From: Caulobacter zeae
GTDB lineage: Bacteria > Pseudomonadota > Alphaproteobacteria > Caulobacterales > Caulobacteraceae
Assembly (NCBI RefSeq): GCF_002858925.1
Contig: NZ_PJRS01000037.1
Span: 1 to 62,005, forward strand
Reading direction: 5' to 3'
Length of the DNA stretch: 62,005 nucleotides
The position numbers were made by a program, and so were the translations under genes. The notes under the pieces were generated by a model. It was not told the DNA's origin and searched no databases. It saw nothing but the letters and a program-made list of their open reading frames with translations. Positions within the stretch are counted from its first letter, which is position 1. Every line of letters begins with the position of its first letter. Of this stretch, positions 16,622 to 25,394 are shown piece by piece.

Positions 16622-16752
16622 GAACCTCCCCTGTGGGGGAGGCGGCCGAAGGCCGGTGGGGGGATGCTTTCAGCTGCCAGAGCTTGCGCCGATATGGTCG
16701 CTACGCCCCCAACCGATCGCTGCGCGATCGCCTCCTCCACGGGGGGAGGTTC
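16622..16752. repeat. REP-like element with terminal inverted repeats (131 bp)
   Basis: An intergenic element with GAACCTCCCC at 16622-16631 and its reverse complement GGGGAGGTTC at 16743-16752. Each end also folds on itself; the left end forms CCTCCCC-TGT-GGGGGAGG. The inner part carries GGCCGAAGGCC and CGATCGCTGCGCGATCG palindromes. It belongs to the same GGGGGAGG style as elements at 42360-42500, 47974-48000, 50875-50930 and 57936-58040. It contains no gene and may act as a transcript-end structure between two convergent genes. Confidence 0.7.
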
Positions 16753-16766
16753 CTGCGGATTACCCA

Positions 16767-16800
16767 AAGAAAAAGCGGCGGGGCCTTTCGACCCCGCCGC
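16767..16800 (-). terminator. Rho-independent terminator of TonB-dependent receptor 2
   Basis: On the minus strand the stem GCGGCGGGG (16792-16800) pairs with CCCCGCCGC (16775-16783) around an 8-base loop and is followed by TTTTTCTTT (16767-16774 read in reverse). It lies 26 bases after the receptor stop codon. Strong intrinsic terminator. Confidence 0.85.
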
Positions 16801-16825
16801 CTGATTTCATCCTAGACCCGAAGGC

Positions 16826-19684
16826 TTAGAACTTGGCCTTCACCGCCACGTAGAAGCGGCGGCCGAGCACGTCGTAGGTCGACGGATCGGTGTTGGCCTG
16901 CACGTACGAGGTGAAGTACGGCGGCTGCTTGTCGGTCAGGTTGGTGACGCCGCCCCGGATCGAGTAGGTGTCGTTGATCTGCCAGCTGCCGTTCAGGTCG
17001 AAGTAGTCGACGGCGTCGATCTTCTCCGAGGAGTCGGCCGCGTCGACCATCTTGCCGATGTGGCGCCAGCGCACGCCGACGTCCACCGGACCCACGACCC
17101 AGCTGGTCGAGGCCGCGAACTTCCACTCGGGGTGGGAGACGGCCACCGAGCTGATCGAGGTGTTGCCGATCGTGCCCTTCAGCTCCTGGAATTCCTCGCC
17201 GGCCAGGCTCTGGACCTTGAAGCTGTCGAGGTAGTTGCCCACCACGTTGAACTTCAGCATGCCGTACTTGTCGTCGAGGCCGACCGCGCCCAGGCCGAAG
17301 GCCCAGTCCGCCTGGAAGTCGACGCCGGTGGTCTTGTAGCGGGCCAGGTTCAGGTTGGTCAGGGTGAGGGTGTCGATCTCGCCCGTCGAGCTGTTGCGCG
17401 AGAACAGGCTGCAATAGTAGGCGCTGTTAGCGTCGCCGTTGTAGCACTTGTCCAGCACGGTCGAGGCGTCGATGGTGCCGATCGCGTCCTTGATGTCGAT
17501 CGAATAGTAGTCGACCGACAGCGACAGGCGTTCGAACAGCGGGTTGTCGAAGCGCGGCGACCAGACGAAGCCGACATTATAGGTGTTGGCGGTTTCTTCC
17601 TTCAGGTCCGGGTTGCCGCCGGTCAGGGCGTTCACCTGGCTGTTGGCGTAGGTGTAGCTGTCGAGGATCGCCGACGGCACGCCTTGCGACAGGCAGAGCG
17701 TGCGGACGCTGGCGGCGTTGGAGCCGGTCCGGTAGCTGCTGTTGTAGGCGCAGGGGTCTTCGCTGATCGACGGGTAGTCCTGGTTCTGCGGCGAATAGAG
17801 TTCGCCGATCGACGGCGCGCGGACGGCGCGCTGGTAGCCGCCGCGGATGCGGAAGCCGTCGACGACTTCCCAGTCGCCGTCGACCTTGTAGGCGCCGACG
17901 GTGCCGATGGTCTGATAGTCCGACATCCGGTAGCCGGCGTCGAGGTTCAGCGACTTGATGAACGGCAGGTCCTTGAGGACCGGCACCAGGATTTCGCCGT
18001 ACAGTTCATAGACGTCGGTCGAGGCGTCGATGGCGTCGGCGGCGTTGAAGCCGACCACGTCGCCGGTCGAGAGCAGGCTGTCGGGCACGTACTGGAAGCT
18101 GTCGAACTTGTAGTCCGCGCCCCAGGCGCCGCGCACTTCACCGGCCGGCAGGTTGAACAGGCCGCCTTGGAAGTTCAGTTCGACCATGCGCTGTTCGGCG
18201 GCCGTCCAGTTCTTGGTCGTGCGCGAGATGTACGAGCGGCACGAGTCCGACAGGGCGTTGTTGCCGAACGGGTCATAACCGCCGGTGCAGATGCTGGCGC
18301 CGCCGTCGGCCGCGTCCAGCAGGGTCTGCACGGCCGAGTGGCTGACGTTGCCCGACTGGGTCTCGTTCTGCTCCGAACGACCGAACGAGGCGTAGAGGTC
18401 GTAGGTCCAGTCCTTGAAGCCGGTCGCGCCGCGGACGCCGCCGGCCAGCTGGAAGACGTTGAAGGTGGTTTCCGAGATGCGAGAGCCGACGTCGGTGAAG
18501 CGCTTGCGCAGCAGGAAGTCGGCGGTCGGGTCGGCGCGGCTGGCCAGGATGGTCGACAGGTCGGTCGGGATGAAGGGGTTGGTGACCGGGACCGAGAAGC
18601 CCGTCGAACCGGCCGCTGGCGACGGCGCGAGGATGGTGCGCGAGTCGTAGTGGGTGAAGTTGAACGAGCCATAGACCTCGGCGTGCTCGTTGACCTCGTA
18701 CTCGGTGGCCGCATAGGCCGAGTAGCGGGTCAGCGGCAGTTGCAGCAGGTTCAGGGCGCCGGTGTTGTAGGTGCCGTTCACCGGGATCGTCGAATAGTCG
18801 ATCGCGTCCGAGCCGGTGTAGTTGACGCCATTGTAGAACAGCGTGCCGTCGTCGTTGAAGCCGAGGTTGGCCGAGCGGCCGACGGAGCCGGCGGCATAGC
18901 CGTACTTGGCGAACACGGCGTCGATGGCGGCCTGGCTGGGCAGGTTGGTGCCGGTGGCGTCATAGCGGCCGTACGGAGTGGTCGACGAGGCGCCGGAGAC
19001 CTTCGCGAAGTCGCGGGCGGCGTTGTAGACCTCGCCGCGCTGCGAGTAGCTGACCGAGAACACGGCGTGGCCCTTGTCCTCGGCGTACTTGCCGCCGGCG
19101 GTCAGGCTGAGCGAGCTTTCCTTGCCGTCGCCCTGCTCGGTGATCCCGTACTGGGCGTCCATCTGCAGGCCGGTGAAGTTCTTGTTGAGCTTGAAGTTCA
19201 CCACGCCCGACAGGGCGTCCGAGCCGTAGGTCGCCGAGGCGCCGCCCGAGATCACTTCGATGTTCTGGATCAGGGCCGAGGGGATGATGTTGACGTCGAC
19301 GGTGCCGTCCGAGTTGGACGGAACCACGCGGTGGCCGTCGATCAGCACCATCGTGCGCTGCGTCCCCAGGCCGCGCAGGTCGATGTTGGCCTGGCCGCCG
19401 TTCGACGGGTTGTTCGAGGTCGACGACACGGCCGGCACGAACTGCGGCATCTGGTTGAGCAGGGTGTCGACCGTGACCGAACCGGTCTTCTCGATCGCTT
19501 CCTGGCCCATGGTCACGATCGGGCTGTTGGAGACGTAGTCGCGGCGCGCGATGCGCGAGCCGGTGACCACGACTTCTTCGACGGCGGAGGCGTCGTCGGT
19601 CGTCTGGGCCTGCGCCAGCATCGGCGCGGTCGTCATGGCGATGACGAGCGCGGAAGCGCCCAGCAGATAGGTATTTCTAGCCAT
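16826..19684 (-). CDS. TonB-dependent receptor 2
   Basis: 952-residue outer-membrane receptor, leftward. Residues 1-26 are a signal peptide ending LAQAQ. The TonB box is in VEEVVVTGSRIAR. The plug has TVDTLLNQMPQFVPAV, IDLRGLGTQRTMVLIDGHR and VISGGASATYGSDALSGVVN, the typical plug sequence of the large receptor group with unknown or peptide-like substrates. The C-terminus RRFYVAVKAKF is a normal barrel end. It converges on an S9 peptidase, which makes peptides a possible substrate; nothing here suggests a siderophore partner. A dyad ACGTTC-N13-GAACGT lies about 120 bases upstream, and a strong terminator follows the gene. Confidence 0.92.
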   Translation of the reverse strand: MARNTYLLGASALVIAMTTAPMLAQAQTTDDASAVEEVVVTGSRIARRDYVSNSPIVTMGQEAIEKTGSVTVDTLLNQMPQFVPAVSSTSNNPSNGGQANIDLRGLGTQRTMVLIDGHRVVPSNSDGTVDVNIIPSALIQNIEVISGGASATYGSDALSGVVNFKLNKNFTGLQMDAQYGITEQGDGKESSLSLTAGGKYAEDKGHAVFSVSYSQRGEVYNAARDFAKVSGASSTTPYGRYDATGTNLPSQAAIDAVFAKYGYAAGSVGRSANLGFNDDGTLFYNGVNYTGSDAIDYSTIPVNGTYNTGALNLLQLPLTRYSAYAATEYEVNEHAEVYGSFNFTHYDSRTILAPSPAAGSTGFSVPVTNPFIPTDLSTILASRADPTADFLLRKRFTDVGSRISETTFNVFQLAGGVRGATGFKDWTYDLYASFGRSEQNETQSGNVSHSAVQTLLDAADGGASICTGGYDPFGNNALSDSCRSYISRTTKNWTAAEQRMVELNFQGGLFNLPAGEVRGAWGADYKFDSFQYVPDSLLSTGDVVGFNAADAIDASTDVYELYGEILVPVLKDLPFIKSLNLDAGYRMSDYQTIGTVGAYKVDGDWEVVDGFRIRGGYQRAVRAPSIGELYSPQNQDYPSISEDPCAYNSSYRTGSNAASVRTLCLSQGVPSAILDSYTYANSQVNALTGGNPDLKEETANTYNVGFVWSPRFDNPLFERLSLSVDYYSIDIKDAIGTIDASTVLDKCYNGDANSAYYCSLFSRNSSTGEIDTLTLTNLNLARYKTTGVDFQADWAFGLGAVGLDDKYGMLKFNVVGNYLDSFKVQSLAGEEFQELKGTIGNTSISSVAVSHPEWKFAASTSWVVGPVDVGVRWRHIGKMVDAADSSEKIDAVDYFDLNGSWQINDTYSIRGGVTNLTDKQPPYFTSYVQANTDPSTYDVLGRRFYVAVKAKF

Positions 19685-20029
19685 TCATAGTCCCCAGTAT
19701 TCGCCAAGGCTTCGCGGCCAAGGCCATGGTGGCGGAATAAAATTTCGCCGTGGGGCAGGGATGGGCGGGGTTTGTTTCGCGATTGTGAGGTGAAAGTTCT
19801 GTAACGTTCGGATGAATTACCGGAACGTCGGGATGTGGTTTGTCGCCAATCGTATGCCGCAGACTTTCGGTCGGATCGGATATCTGTCGGAAACCTAGGG
19901 CGCGATCTTTGAAGCAAACCGCCGTTTTGTGTTGTGCTTGACGCAAACCGGCCGCGTGGCCCGGCAGCCACACCCCGTGTTCGTCTTTCGCCATGGCGGC
20001 GCAGGCGCCCAAACTGTAGTCTTTTGACC
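19685..20029. promoter_or_regulatory. 345-base divergent promoter region (receptor 2 / fdhD)
   Basis: This gap separates divergent genes and encodes no convincing protein. It contains a dyad, ACGTTC at 19804-19809 facing GAACGT at 19823-19828, with an extra G-C pair inside. It sits 120 bases upstream of the receptor start, a good place for an operator or activator site. A TTGACG hexamer at 19940-19945 lies on the fdhD side, but I find no matching -10. Everything beyond the dyad is unassigned. Confidence 0.4.
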
Positions 20030-20845
20030 ATGTCCGATGCTTCCGCCCGCCTTCGCCCTGCCTTGGAATGGCGCGCGCCCGGGCGCGCCGCGCCGATCGA
20101 GCGCTGGGCCCCGACCGAGGTCGCCGTGGGGCTGTCCTTCGACGGTCGACCGCACACCGTTCTGATGGCGACGCCGCGCGACGTGGCCGACCTGGCGCGG
20201 GGCTTCACCATCACCGAGGGCGTCGCCGCGCCCGGTGAGATCGCCTCCGTCGAGGTTCGGAAGGAAGAGCTTGGCCTGCTGGTCGACGTGCGCCTCGTCG
20301 AGGGCGCGGCCCGTCGCAAGGCCAGGCCGCGCAAGCTGGAAGGACGGTCGAGTTGCGGCCTGTGCGGGGTGCAGCGGCTGGCCGACGCGGTGCGGCCCCT
20401 GCCGCCGGCGGCGGCCGGCGTCGCCGTCGCCCATGCGGCGGTGCCGGCGGCCCTGGCCGATCTCGAAGCTGTCCAGGCCCTGGGGCGCAGCACCCGCGCC
20501 ACCCATGCGGCCGCCTTCTGCGATGTCGACGGCCGGGTGCAGCTGCTGGCCGAGGACGTGGGCCGTCACAACGCCCTGGACAAGCTGGCCGGGGCCATGG
20601 CCCGCGAGGGGCGCGACGCCGGAGCGGGCTTTGTTCTGGTCACAAGTCGCTGCTCGTTCGAGATGGTCGAGAAGGCCGTGCGCATGGGCGCCGGCATGAT
20701 CGTGGCGGTGTCGGCCCCGACCGACCTGGCCGTGCGGCGAGCCGAGGAGGCGGGTCTGACCCTGGTCGCCCTGGCCCGGCCCGACGGCCACATGGTGTTT
20801 TCCCGTCCCGACCGGCTGGTCGAGGCGGCGCGGGAGGTTGCGTGA
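20030..20845 (+). CDS. fdhD: Formate dehydrogenase accessory sulfurtransferase FdhD
   Basis: 271-residue cytoplasmic protein that transfers sulfur from a cysteine desulfurase to the bis-MGD molybdenum cofactor of formate dehydrogenase-type enzymes. The essential cysteine pair is in GRSSCGLCG (C109 and C112). DVGRHNALDK and LVTSRCSFEMVEKA are other conserved FdhD blocks. Length is normal. The ATG at 20030 is preferred to an upstream in-frame ATG at 19934, which would add non-conserved residues. The stop codon overlaps the start of the molybdoenzyme gene by one base (TGATG), so the two are translationally coupled and FdhD very likely matures that partner. Confidence 0.95.
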   Translation: MSDASARLRPALEWRAPGRAAPIERWAPTEVAVGLSFDGRPHTVLMATPRDVADLARGFTITEGVAAPGEIASVEVRKEELGLLVDVRLVEGAARRKARPRKLEGRSSCGLCGVQRLADAVRPLPPAAAGVAVAHAAVPAALADLEAVQALGRSTRATHAAAFCDVDGRVQLLAEDVGRHNALDKLAGAMAREGRDAGAGFVLVTSRCSFEMVEKAVRMGAGMIVAVSAPTDLAVRRAEEAGLTLVALARPDGHMVFSRPDRLVEAAREVA

Positions 20846-23154
20846 TGGCTGATGATTCCAATCCGGTCGGGGGCAAGATCCCGGGCGTGAAGCCCTATGA
20901 CGCGCCGGCCGGCGGCTGGGGCGCGCTGAAGGCCGTGGCCGGGGCCCTGGCCGACCAGGAGACCATCGTCGAGGGCGGCAAGACCCTGATGCGCGCCAAC
21001 CAGCCCGAGGGTTTCGACTGCCCCGGCTGCGCCTGGCCCGATCCCAAGCACACCTCGTCGTTCGAGTTCTGCGAGAACGGGGCCAAGGCCGTGGCCTGGG
21101 AGGCGACGGCCAAGCGCGCCACGCCCGAGGTCTTCGCCGCCCACACCGTCAGCGAAATGCTGACCTGGAGCGACCACGCCATCGAGGACCTGGGCCGCCT
21201 GACCCATCCCATGGCCTATGACGCCGCCAGCGACCGCTACCTGCCGATCGCATGGAGCGAGGCCGTCGCCCGCACCGGCGCGGCGATCCAGGCGCTGGAG
21301 AGCCCCCACCAGGCCGAGTTCTACGCCTCGGGCCGGGCCAGCAACGAGGCGGCCTTCCTGTTCCAGCTGCTGGGCCGCAAGGTCGGCACCAACAATTTCC
21401 CCGACTGCTCGAACATGTGCCACGAGCCGACCAGCGTCGGCCTGCCGGACTCGATCGGCATGGGCAAGGGCTCGGTCAGCCTGGAGGACTTCGACCACGC
21501 CGACCTGATCCTGTGCTTCGGCCACAACCCGGGCACCAATCACCCGCGGATGATGGCGACCCTGCGTGAAGCCTCGCGCAGAGGCGCGACGATCATGGCC
21601 TTCAACCCGCTGGTCGAGCGGGCCCTGGAGCGGTTCGCCTCGCCGCAGGACCCGGTCGAGATGGCGACCCTGTCGTCGACCCCGATCGCCTCGCGCTATT
21701 ATCAGGTGAACGTCGGCGGTGACGCGGCCGTGGTGCAGGGGCTGATGAAGGCCGTGCTGGCCTTCGACCGCACTGCGCGGGGCGCTGACGAGCCGGCCGT
21801 CCTCGACGACGACTTCATCGCCGAGCACACAGCGGGCTTCGACGCCCTGGCGGGCCACCTCGACGCCCTGTCCTGGGACGAGATCGTCAGCGTCGGCGGC
21901 CTGTCGCGGGCCGAGATCGAGGAGGCCGCGGCCATTTACGCCCGGTCCAGCGCCACGATCCTCTGCTACGGCATGGGCCTGACCCAGCACCGCAATTCGT
22001 CCAGCACGGTGCAGCAGCTGGTGAACCTCTTGCTGCTGCGCGGCAACATCGGCCGGGCGGGGGCGGGGATCTGTCCGCTGCGGGGCCACTCCAACGTCCA
22101 GGGCGACCGCACGGTCGGCATCTGGGAAAAGCCGTCGGCGGCCCTGCTCGACTCCCTGGCCAAGGTGTTCGGCTTCACGCCGCCCCGCGAGCATGGCCAC
22201 ACCGTGGTCGAGGCCATCGAGGCCATGGGCGCCGGCGAGACCAAGGTGTTCGTCGGCCTGGGCGGCAACTTCGCCGTCGCCGCGCCCGATCCGGTCCGCA
22301 CCCATGCGGCCATGCGGATGGTCGACTTCGCGGCCCACATCGCCACCAAGCCCAACCGCACCCACCTGCTGGTCGGCCGCGAGGCGTTGCTGCTGCCGTG
22401 CCTGGGCCGCACGGAAATGGACCTGCAGGGCGGGGTGCGCCAGTCGGTGACGGTCGAGGACTCGATGTCGATGGTCCACGCCTCGCGCGGCCTCAACCCT
22501 CCCGCCTCCGAGCACCTGATGTCCGAGCCGGCCATTGTCGCCGGCATCGCCCGCGCCGCCCTGGGCGTCGATGACGCCACCGACTGGGAGGGGCTGACGG
22601 CCGACTACGACAAGATCCGCGACCTGATCGAGCAGGTCTTTCCGACCCAGTTCACCGACTACAACGCGCGCGTCCGCCAGCCGGGCGGCTTCCGTCTGCC
22701 GGTGCCGCCGGCCGAGCGCAAGTGGACCACGCCGTCGGGCAAGGCCAACTTCCTGCCGCACACGGGGCTGGACGATCCGCGCCGGGGCGACGCCTCGGTG
22801 ATGCTGCTGACCACCCTGCGCAGCCACGACCAGTACAACACCACCATCTATGGCGAGAACGACCGCTATCGCGGGGTCTTCGGCCGGCGCGACGTGGTCT
22901 TCGTCAATCCAGAAGATCTGGCGGCGATGGGCGTGACAGAGGGCCAGCGCATCGACCTAGCGGCCGCCTTCGATGAAACCGGCGCGCGAGTCGTGCGCGG
23001 CTTCACGGCCGTGGCGCGAAAAATTCCGCGTGGGTGCGTGGCCGCATACTATCCGGAAACCAATGCTCTAGTAGCACTTGAGGATCACGACCGGCGTAGT
23101 GGTACGCCGGCCTACAAGTCGGCGCCTGTGCGGTTAACCCTGCACGGCGGCTGA
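20845..23154 (+). CDS. FdhF/YdeP-family molybdopterin oxidoreductase
   Basis: 769-residue cytoplasmic bis-MGD enzyme of the YdeP group, distantly related to formate dehydrogenase alpha. Family markers are GFDCPGCAWPDP with C59 and C62 near the N-terminus, ASGRASNEAAFLFQLLGR, the cofactor region CFGHNPGTNHPRMMATL, and PLRGHSNVQGDRTVGIWEKP. The C-terminal molybdopterin-dinucleotide-binding domain begins near TLRSHDQYNTTIYG. There is no signal peptide. The start overlaps fdhD. No iron-sulfur beta subunit, cytochrome or NAD-binding subunit is nearby, so its electron partner is elsewhere. The E. coli homologue is linked to acid resistance, and the true substrate of the family is uncertain. Confidence 0.93.
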   Translation: MADDSNPVGGKIPGVKPYDAPAGGWGALKAVAGALADQETIVEGGKTLMRANQPEGFDCPGCAWPDPKHTSSFEFCENGAKAVAWEATAKRATPEVFAAHTVSEMLTWSDHAIEDLGRLTHPMAYDAASDRYLPIAWSEAVARTGAAIQALESPHQAEFYASGRASNEAAFLFQLLGRKVGTNNFPDCSNMCHEPTSVGLPDSIGMGKGSVSLEDFDHADLILCFGHNPGTNHPRMMATLREASRRGATIMAFNPLVERALERFASPQDPVEMATLSSTPIASRYYQVNVGGDAAVVQGLMKAVLAFDRTARGADEPAVLDDDFIAEHTAGFDALAGHLDALSWDEIVSVGGLSRAEIEEAAAIYARSSATILCYGMGLTQHRNSSSTVQQLVNLLLLRGNIGRAGAGICPLRGHSNVQGDRTVGIWEKPSAALLDSLAKVFGFTPPREHGHTVVEAIEAMGAGETKVFVGLGGNFAVAAPDPVRTHAAMRMVDFAAHIATKPNRTHLLVGREALLLPCLGRTEMDLQGGVRQSVTVEDSMSMVHASRGLNPPASEHLMSEPAIVAGIARAALGVDDATDWEGLTADYDKIRDLIEQVFPTQFTDYNARVRQPGGFRLPVPPAERKWTTPSGKANFLPHTGLDDPRRGDASVMLLTTLRSHDQYNTTIYGENDRYRGVFGRRDVVFVNPEDLAAMGVTEGQRIDLAAAFDETGARVVRGFTAVARKIPRGCVAAYYPETNALVALEDHDRRSGTPAYKSAPVRLTLHGG

Positions 23155-23205
23155 CGGAGGGCCGCTGATCCACGCCCGGCGTAGTCCGCAAGGACGGGGA
23201 GCAGG

Positions 23206-24369
23206 GTGCTGGACACGGGATTGCAGGCACGGGTCATCGAGGTCGCCGACCTCAACGCCGCCGAGCGCGCGCGCTGGAACGCCCTGCGCGCCGCCGAGCC
23301 GGCGCTGGGCGGCCCGTACTTCGATCTCCGCTATGTCGAGGCGGCCGCGGCCTGCGCGCCCGGCTCGCGGATCGCCGTGCTGGAGCGCGCCGGCCGCGTC
23401 GTCGGCTTCCTGCCTTTCCAGCGACGCGGCTCGTCGATCCAGCCGCTCGGCGCGCCGATGAGCGATTTTCACGGCCTGATCGCCGAGCCCGACGTCTGCC
23501 TGCCCGCCGTCCTGGCCCTGCTGGGCGTCGAGCGCATGCGGGTCAGCGGCCTGATCTCGCCCGTACCCTTGCCCGAGCTTTCGGTGCGCTACGCCATGGC
23601 CGCCGACCTGTCGGGCGGCTTCGAGGCCTACCAGGCGACCCGCAGCTCCGCCTTCCTGAAGGACAAGCGCCGCCGCGCCCGCGCCCTGGAGCGCGACCAC
23701 GGCCAGATGGTCTTCACCTTCCAGCGGCCGGCGCTGGACCTGCTGGCCTGGCTGGTCGCCCAGAAGCGAGCCCAGATCCGTCGCACCCACCAGCACGACA
23801 TCTTCGCCTGCGGCTGGACCATCGATCTCCTCAACCGCCTGGCCGAAAGCGACGCGCCCGACTTCGGCCTGCGCCTGGCCGTGCTGCGCGCCGGCGGGAC
23901 GATCGTGGCGGCCGAGCTTGGCCTGACCGCCGGCGACCGCCACCACCTGTGGTTCCCGATCTACGATCCGGCCTTCGCGCGCTACTCGCCGGGGGCGTTG
24001 ATGACGCTGGAGACCCTGCGGGTGGCGGCCGAGCGCGGGATCGCCCGCGTCGACTTCGGGCCCAGCGAGGAAGCCTACAAGGAAGACTTCGCCGTGCCGA
24101 TGGAGCCGGTGCTGGAGGGCGCGGTGGCCATGCGGCCGTCGCTGATGACCCACCTGCGCGGCGCACCCGGCGTCGACCGTATCGACGAGGTCGGCAAGCG
24201 TCTGGCCCGCCGTCTCGACCGCATCGCCGCCTGCGAGCCCGGCTTGATCGGCCGGGTCAAGGGCGGCGCCAGTTTCGTCACCGGCCTTGGCCGGCGTCAC
24301 CCGGCCGTCGGCGCTGGAATCGGCGTCGGCATCGGTCTTGGCTTGAGTCTCGGCCTGCTGGCCGACTGA
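23206..24369 (+). CDS. GNAT-type acetyltransferase of the CelD/BioF2-like (PF13480-like) family
   Basis: 387-residue protein with a GTG start behind GGGGAGCAGG. It has the layout of BioF2/CelD-like acyltransferases: an N-terminal sub-domain containing RIAVLERAGRVVGFLPFQRR and a second containing FGLRLAVLRAGGTIVAAELG and ALMTLETLRVAAERGIARVDFGPSEEAYK, which resembles FemAB-type proteins. In Caulobacter, relatives of this family (HfsK type) modify polysaccharides such as the holdfast. The last 20 residues are unusual: a Gly-rich hydrophobic tail (VGAGIGVGIGLGLSLGLLAD) that could dock to a membrane. A JmjC/cupin-like gene follows after 16 bases, suggesting a two-gene operon. The acceptor is unknown. 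Confidence 0.82.
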   Translation: MLDTGLQARVIEVADLNAAERARWNALRAAEPALGGPYFDLRYVEAAAACAPGSRIAVLERAGRVVGFLPFQRRGSSIQPLGAPMSDFHGLIAEPDVCLPAVLALLGVERMRVSGLISPVPLPELSVRYAMAADLSGGFEAYQATRSSAFLKDKRRRARALERDHGQMVFTFQRPALDLLAWLVAQKRAQIRRTHQHDIFACGWTIDLLNRLAESDAPDFGLRLAVLRAGGTIVAAELGLTAGDRHHLWFPIYDPAFARYSPGALMTLETLRVAAERGIARVDFGPSEEAYKEDFAVPMEPVLEGAVAMRPSLMTHLRGAPGVDRIDEVGKRLARRLDRIAACEPGLIGRVKGGASFVTGLGRRHPAVGAGIGVGIGLGLSLGLLAD

Positions 24370-24385
24370 GGGAGGAGCAAGGCTT

Positions 24386-25291
24386 ATGACCCGTCTCGTC
24401 GCGCCCTGGTCGGACGACCAGGTTGGAAGCTTCCGCAAGAGCCCGATCACCTTCCGTCACAACCTGGCGGAAACCGGACTGTTCGACGACGACGCCCTGG
24501 CGCGCCTGCTCGACGCCTATCCGGCCGAGCTCTACGACATCAACCTGTTCGACTTCGACGCTGAGGGGCAGTCGACCATGCGCACCGGCGCGCGGGGCCG
24601 GTTGCCGGGCCGCGAAGTGCTGGAAGGCGTCAAGCAGGGGCGCATCTGGGTGCAGTTGCGCCGGGCCGAGGCCTGGTACCCGGCCCTGACGCCGCTGATG
24701 AAGCAGGCCTTCGACGAGATCGGCGGGCAGGCGAGGGGCTTTTCGCCCGTCCAGCTGAACGGCCAGCTGATCATGTCGGCCCCGGGCGCCAAGGTTCCGT
24801 TCCACGCCGACGCGCCGGGCGTCATCCTGTTCCACCTGCGCGGTTGCAAGCGGATCTGGATCTATCCGGTCGACGAGGACCACATGCCCCAGCAGGGCAT
24901 GGAGAACATCATGCTCAAGCAGCAGACCGAGGACTTGCCGTACCGCCGCGACATGGACGCGGCCGCGGCGGTGTTCGACCTGGAGCCGGGCATGGCCGCC
25001 AGCTGGCCGCTGCATGCGCCGCACCGGATCGAGAACCTCGGCACCTTCAACGTCTCGCTGTCGATCGACTACCAGACCTGGGGTTCGCACCTGACCAACG
25101 GCGCGCACTTCGCCAACGGCGTGCTGCGGCGCTGGGGCCTGCCCATCGCGGCCATGGACAAGACGCCGATGGCGGCGCGCGCCGGCCTCTGGGCCGCCTC
25201 GCTGGGCCTCAAGCGCCTGCGGCTGGTCGAGGACAGGATCAAGGGCCTCGAGCGCAGCTTCGAGATCGGCGACGCCCAGAAGGCGGCCTGA
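24386..25291 (+). CDS. JmjC/cupin-like protein, possible Fe(II)/2OG-dependent oxygenase
   Basis: 301-residue cytoplasmic protein. The core resembles a cupin_8/JmjC barrel. H140-x-D142 in VPFHADAPGVILFHLRG is the expected metal pair, IWIYPVDEDHMP follows, and a distal histidine is available in WPLHAPHRIEN (H210 or H213). Thus the 2-His-1-carboxylate set for iron can be assembled. It has no signal peptide and no DNA-binding domain I can see. A ribosome-binding site GGAGGAG precedes the ATG. It is 16 bases after the acetyltransferase gene, so they probably share a transcript and pathway. Relatives hydroxylate protein or small-molecule side chains; the substrate here is unknown. Some databases may call such proteins transcriptional regulators without evidence. 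Confidence 0.75.
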   Translation: MTRLVAPWSDDQVGSFRKSPITFRHNLAETGLFDDDALARLLDAYPAELYDINLFDFDAEGQSTMRTGARGRLPGREVLEGVKQGRIWVQLRRAEAWYPALTPLMKQAFDEIGGQARGFSPVQLNGQLIMSAPGAKVPFHADAPGVILFHLRGCKRIWIYPVDEDHMPQQGMENIMLKQQTEDLPYRRDMDAAAAVFDLEPGMAASWPLHAPHRIENLGTFNVSLSIDYQTWGSHLTNGAHFANGVLRRWGLPIAAMDKTPMAARAGLWAASLGLKRLRLVEDRIKGLERSFEIGDAQKAA

Positions 25292-25394
25292 TCGGCTTCG
25301 TGACAACAGCGTCATGACCTCGAATTAAGTCGTGCGACGCAGCCTCGCCGACTAGCGTTCCCTCAACGCAAAGCCATCCGAGGGGACTAAAAAG

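Noticed and set aside
14491..16767. 758-codon antisense frame over the S9 peptidase
   Set aside because: The sense gene has a complete catalytic triad and a signal peptide; the antisense protein has no known fold or start signal.
17060..19690. Long open frame (876 codons) antisense to TonB-dependent receptor 2
   Set aside because: It mirrors the receptor codon by codon, is low-complexity (Val/Gly/Arg/Asp), has no ribosome-binding site and no recognisable domain. Long antisense frames are expected in high-GC DNA.
20566..22827. 753-codon antisense frame over the YdeP-like gene
   Set aside because: Overlaps a fully conserved molybdoenzyme; composition is a reflection of its codons.
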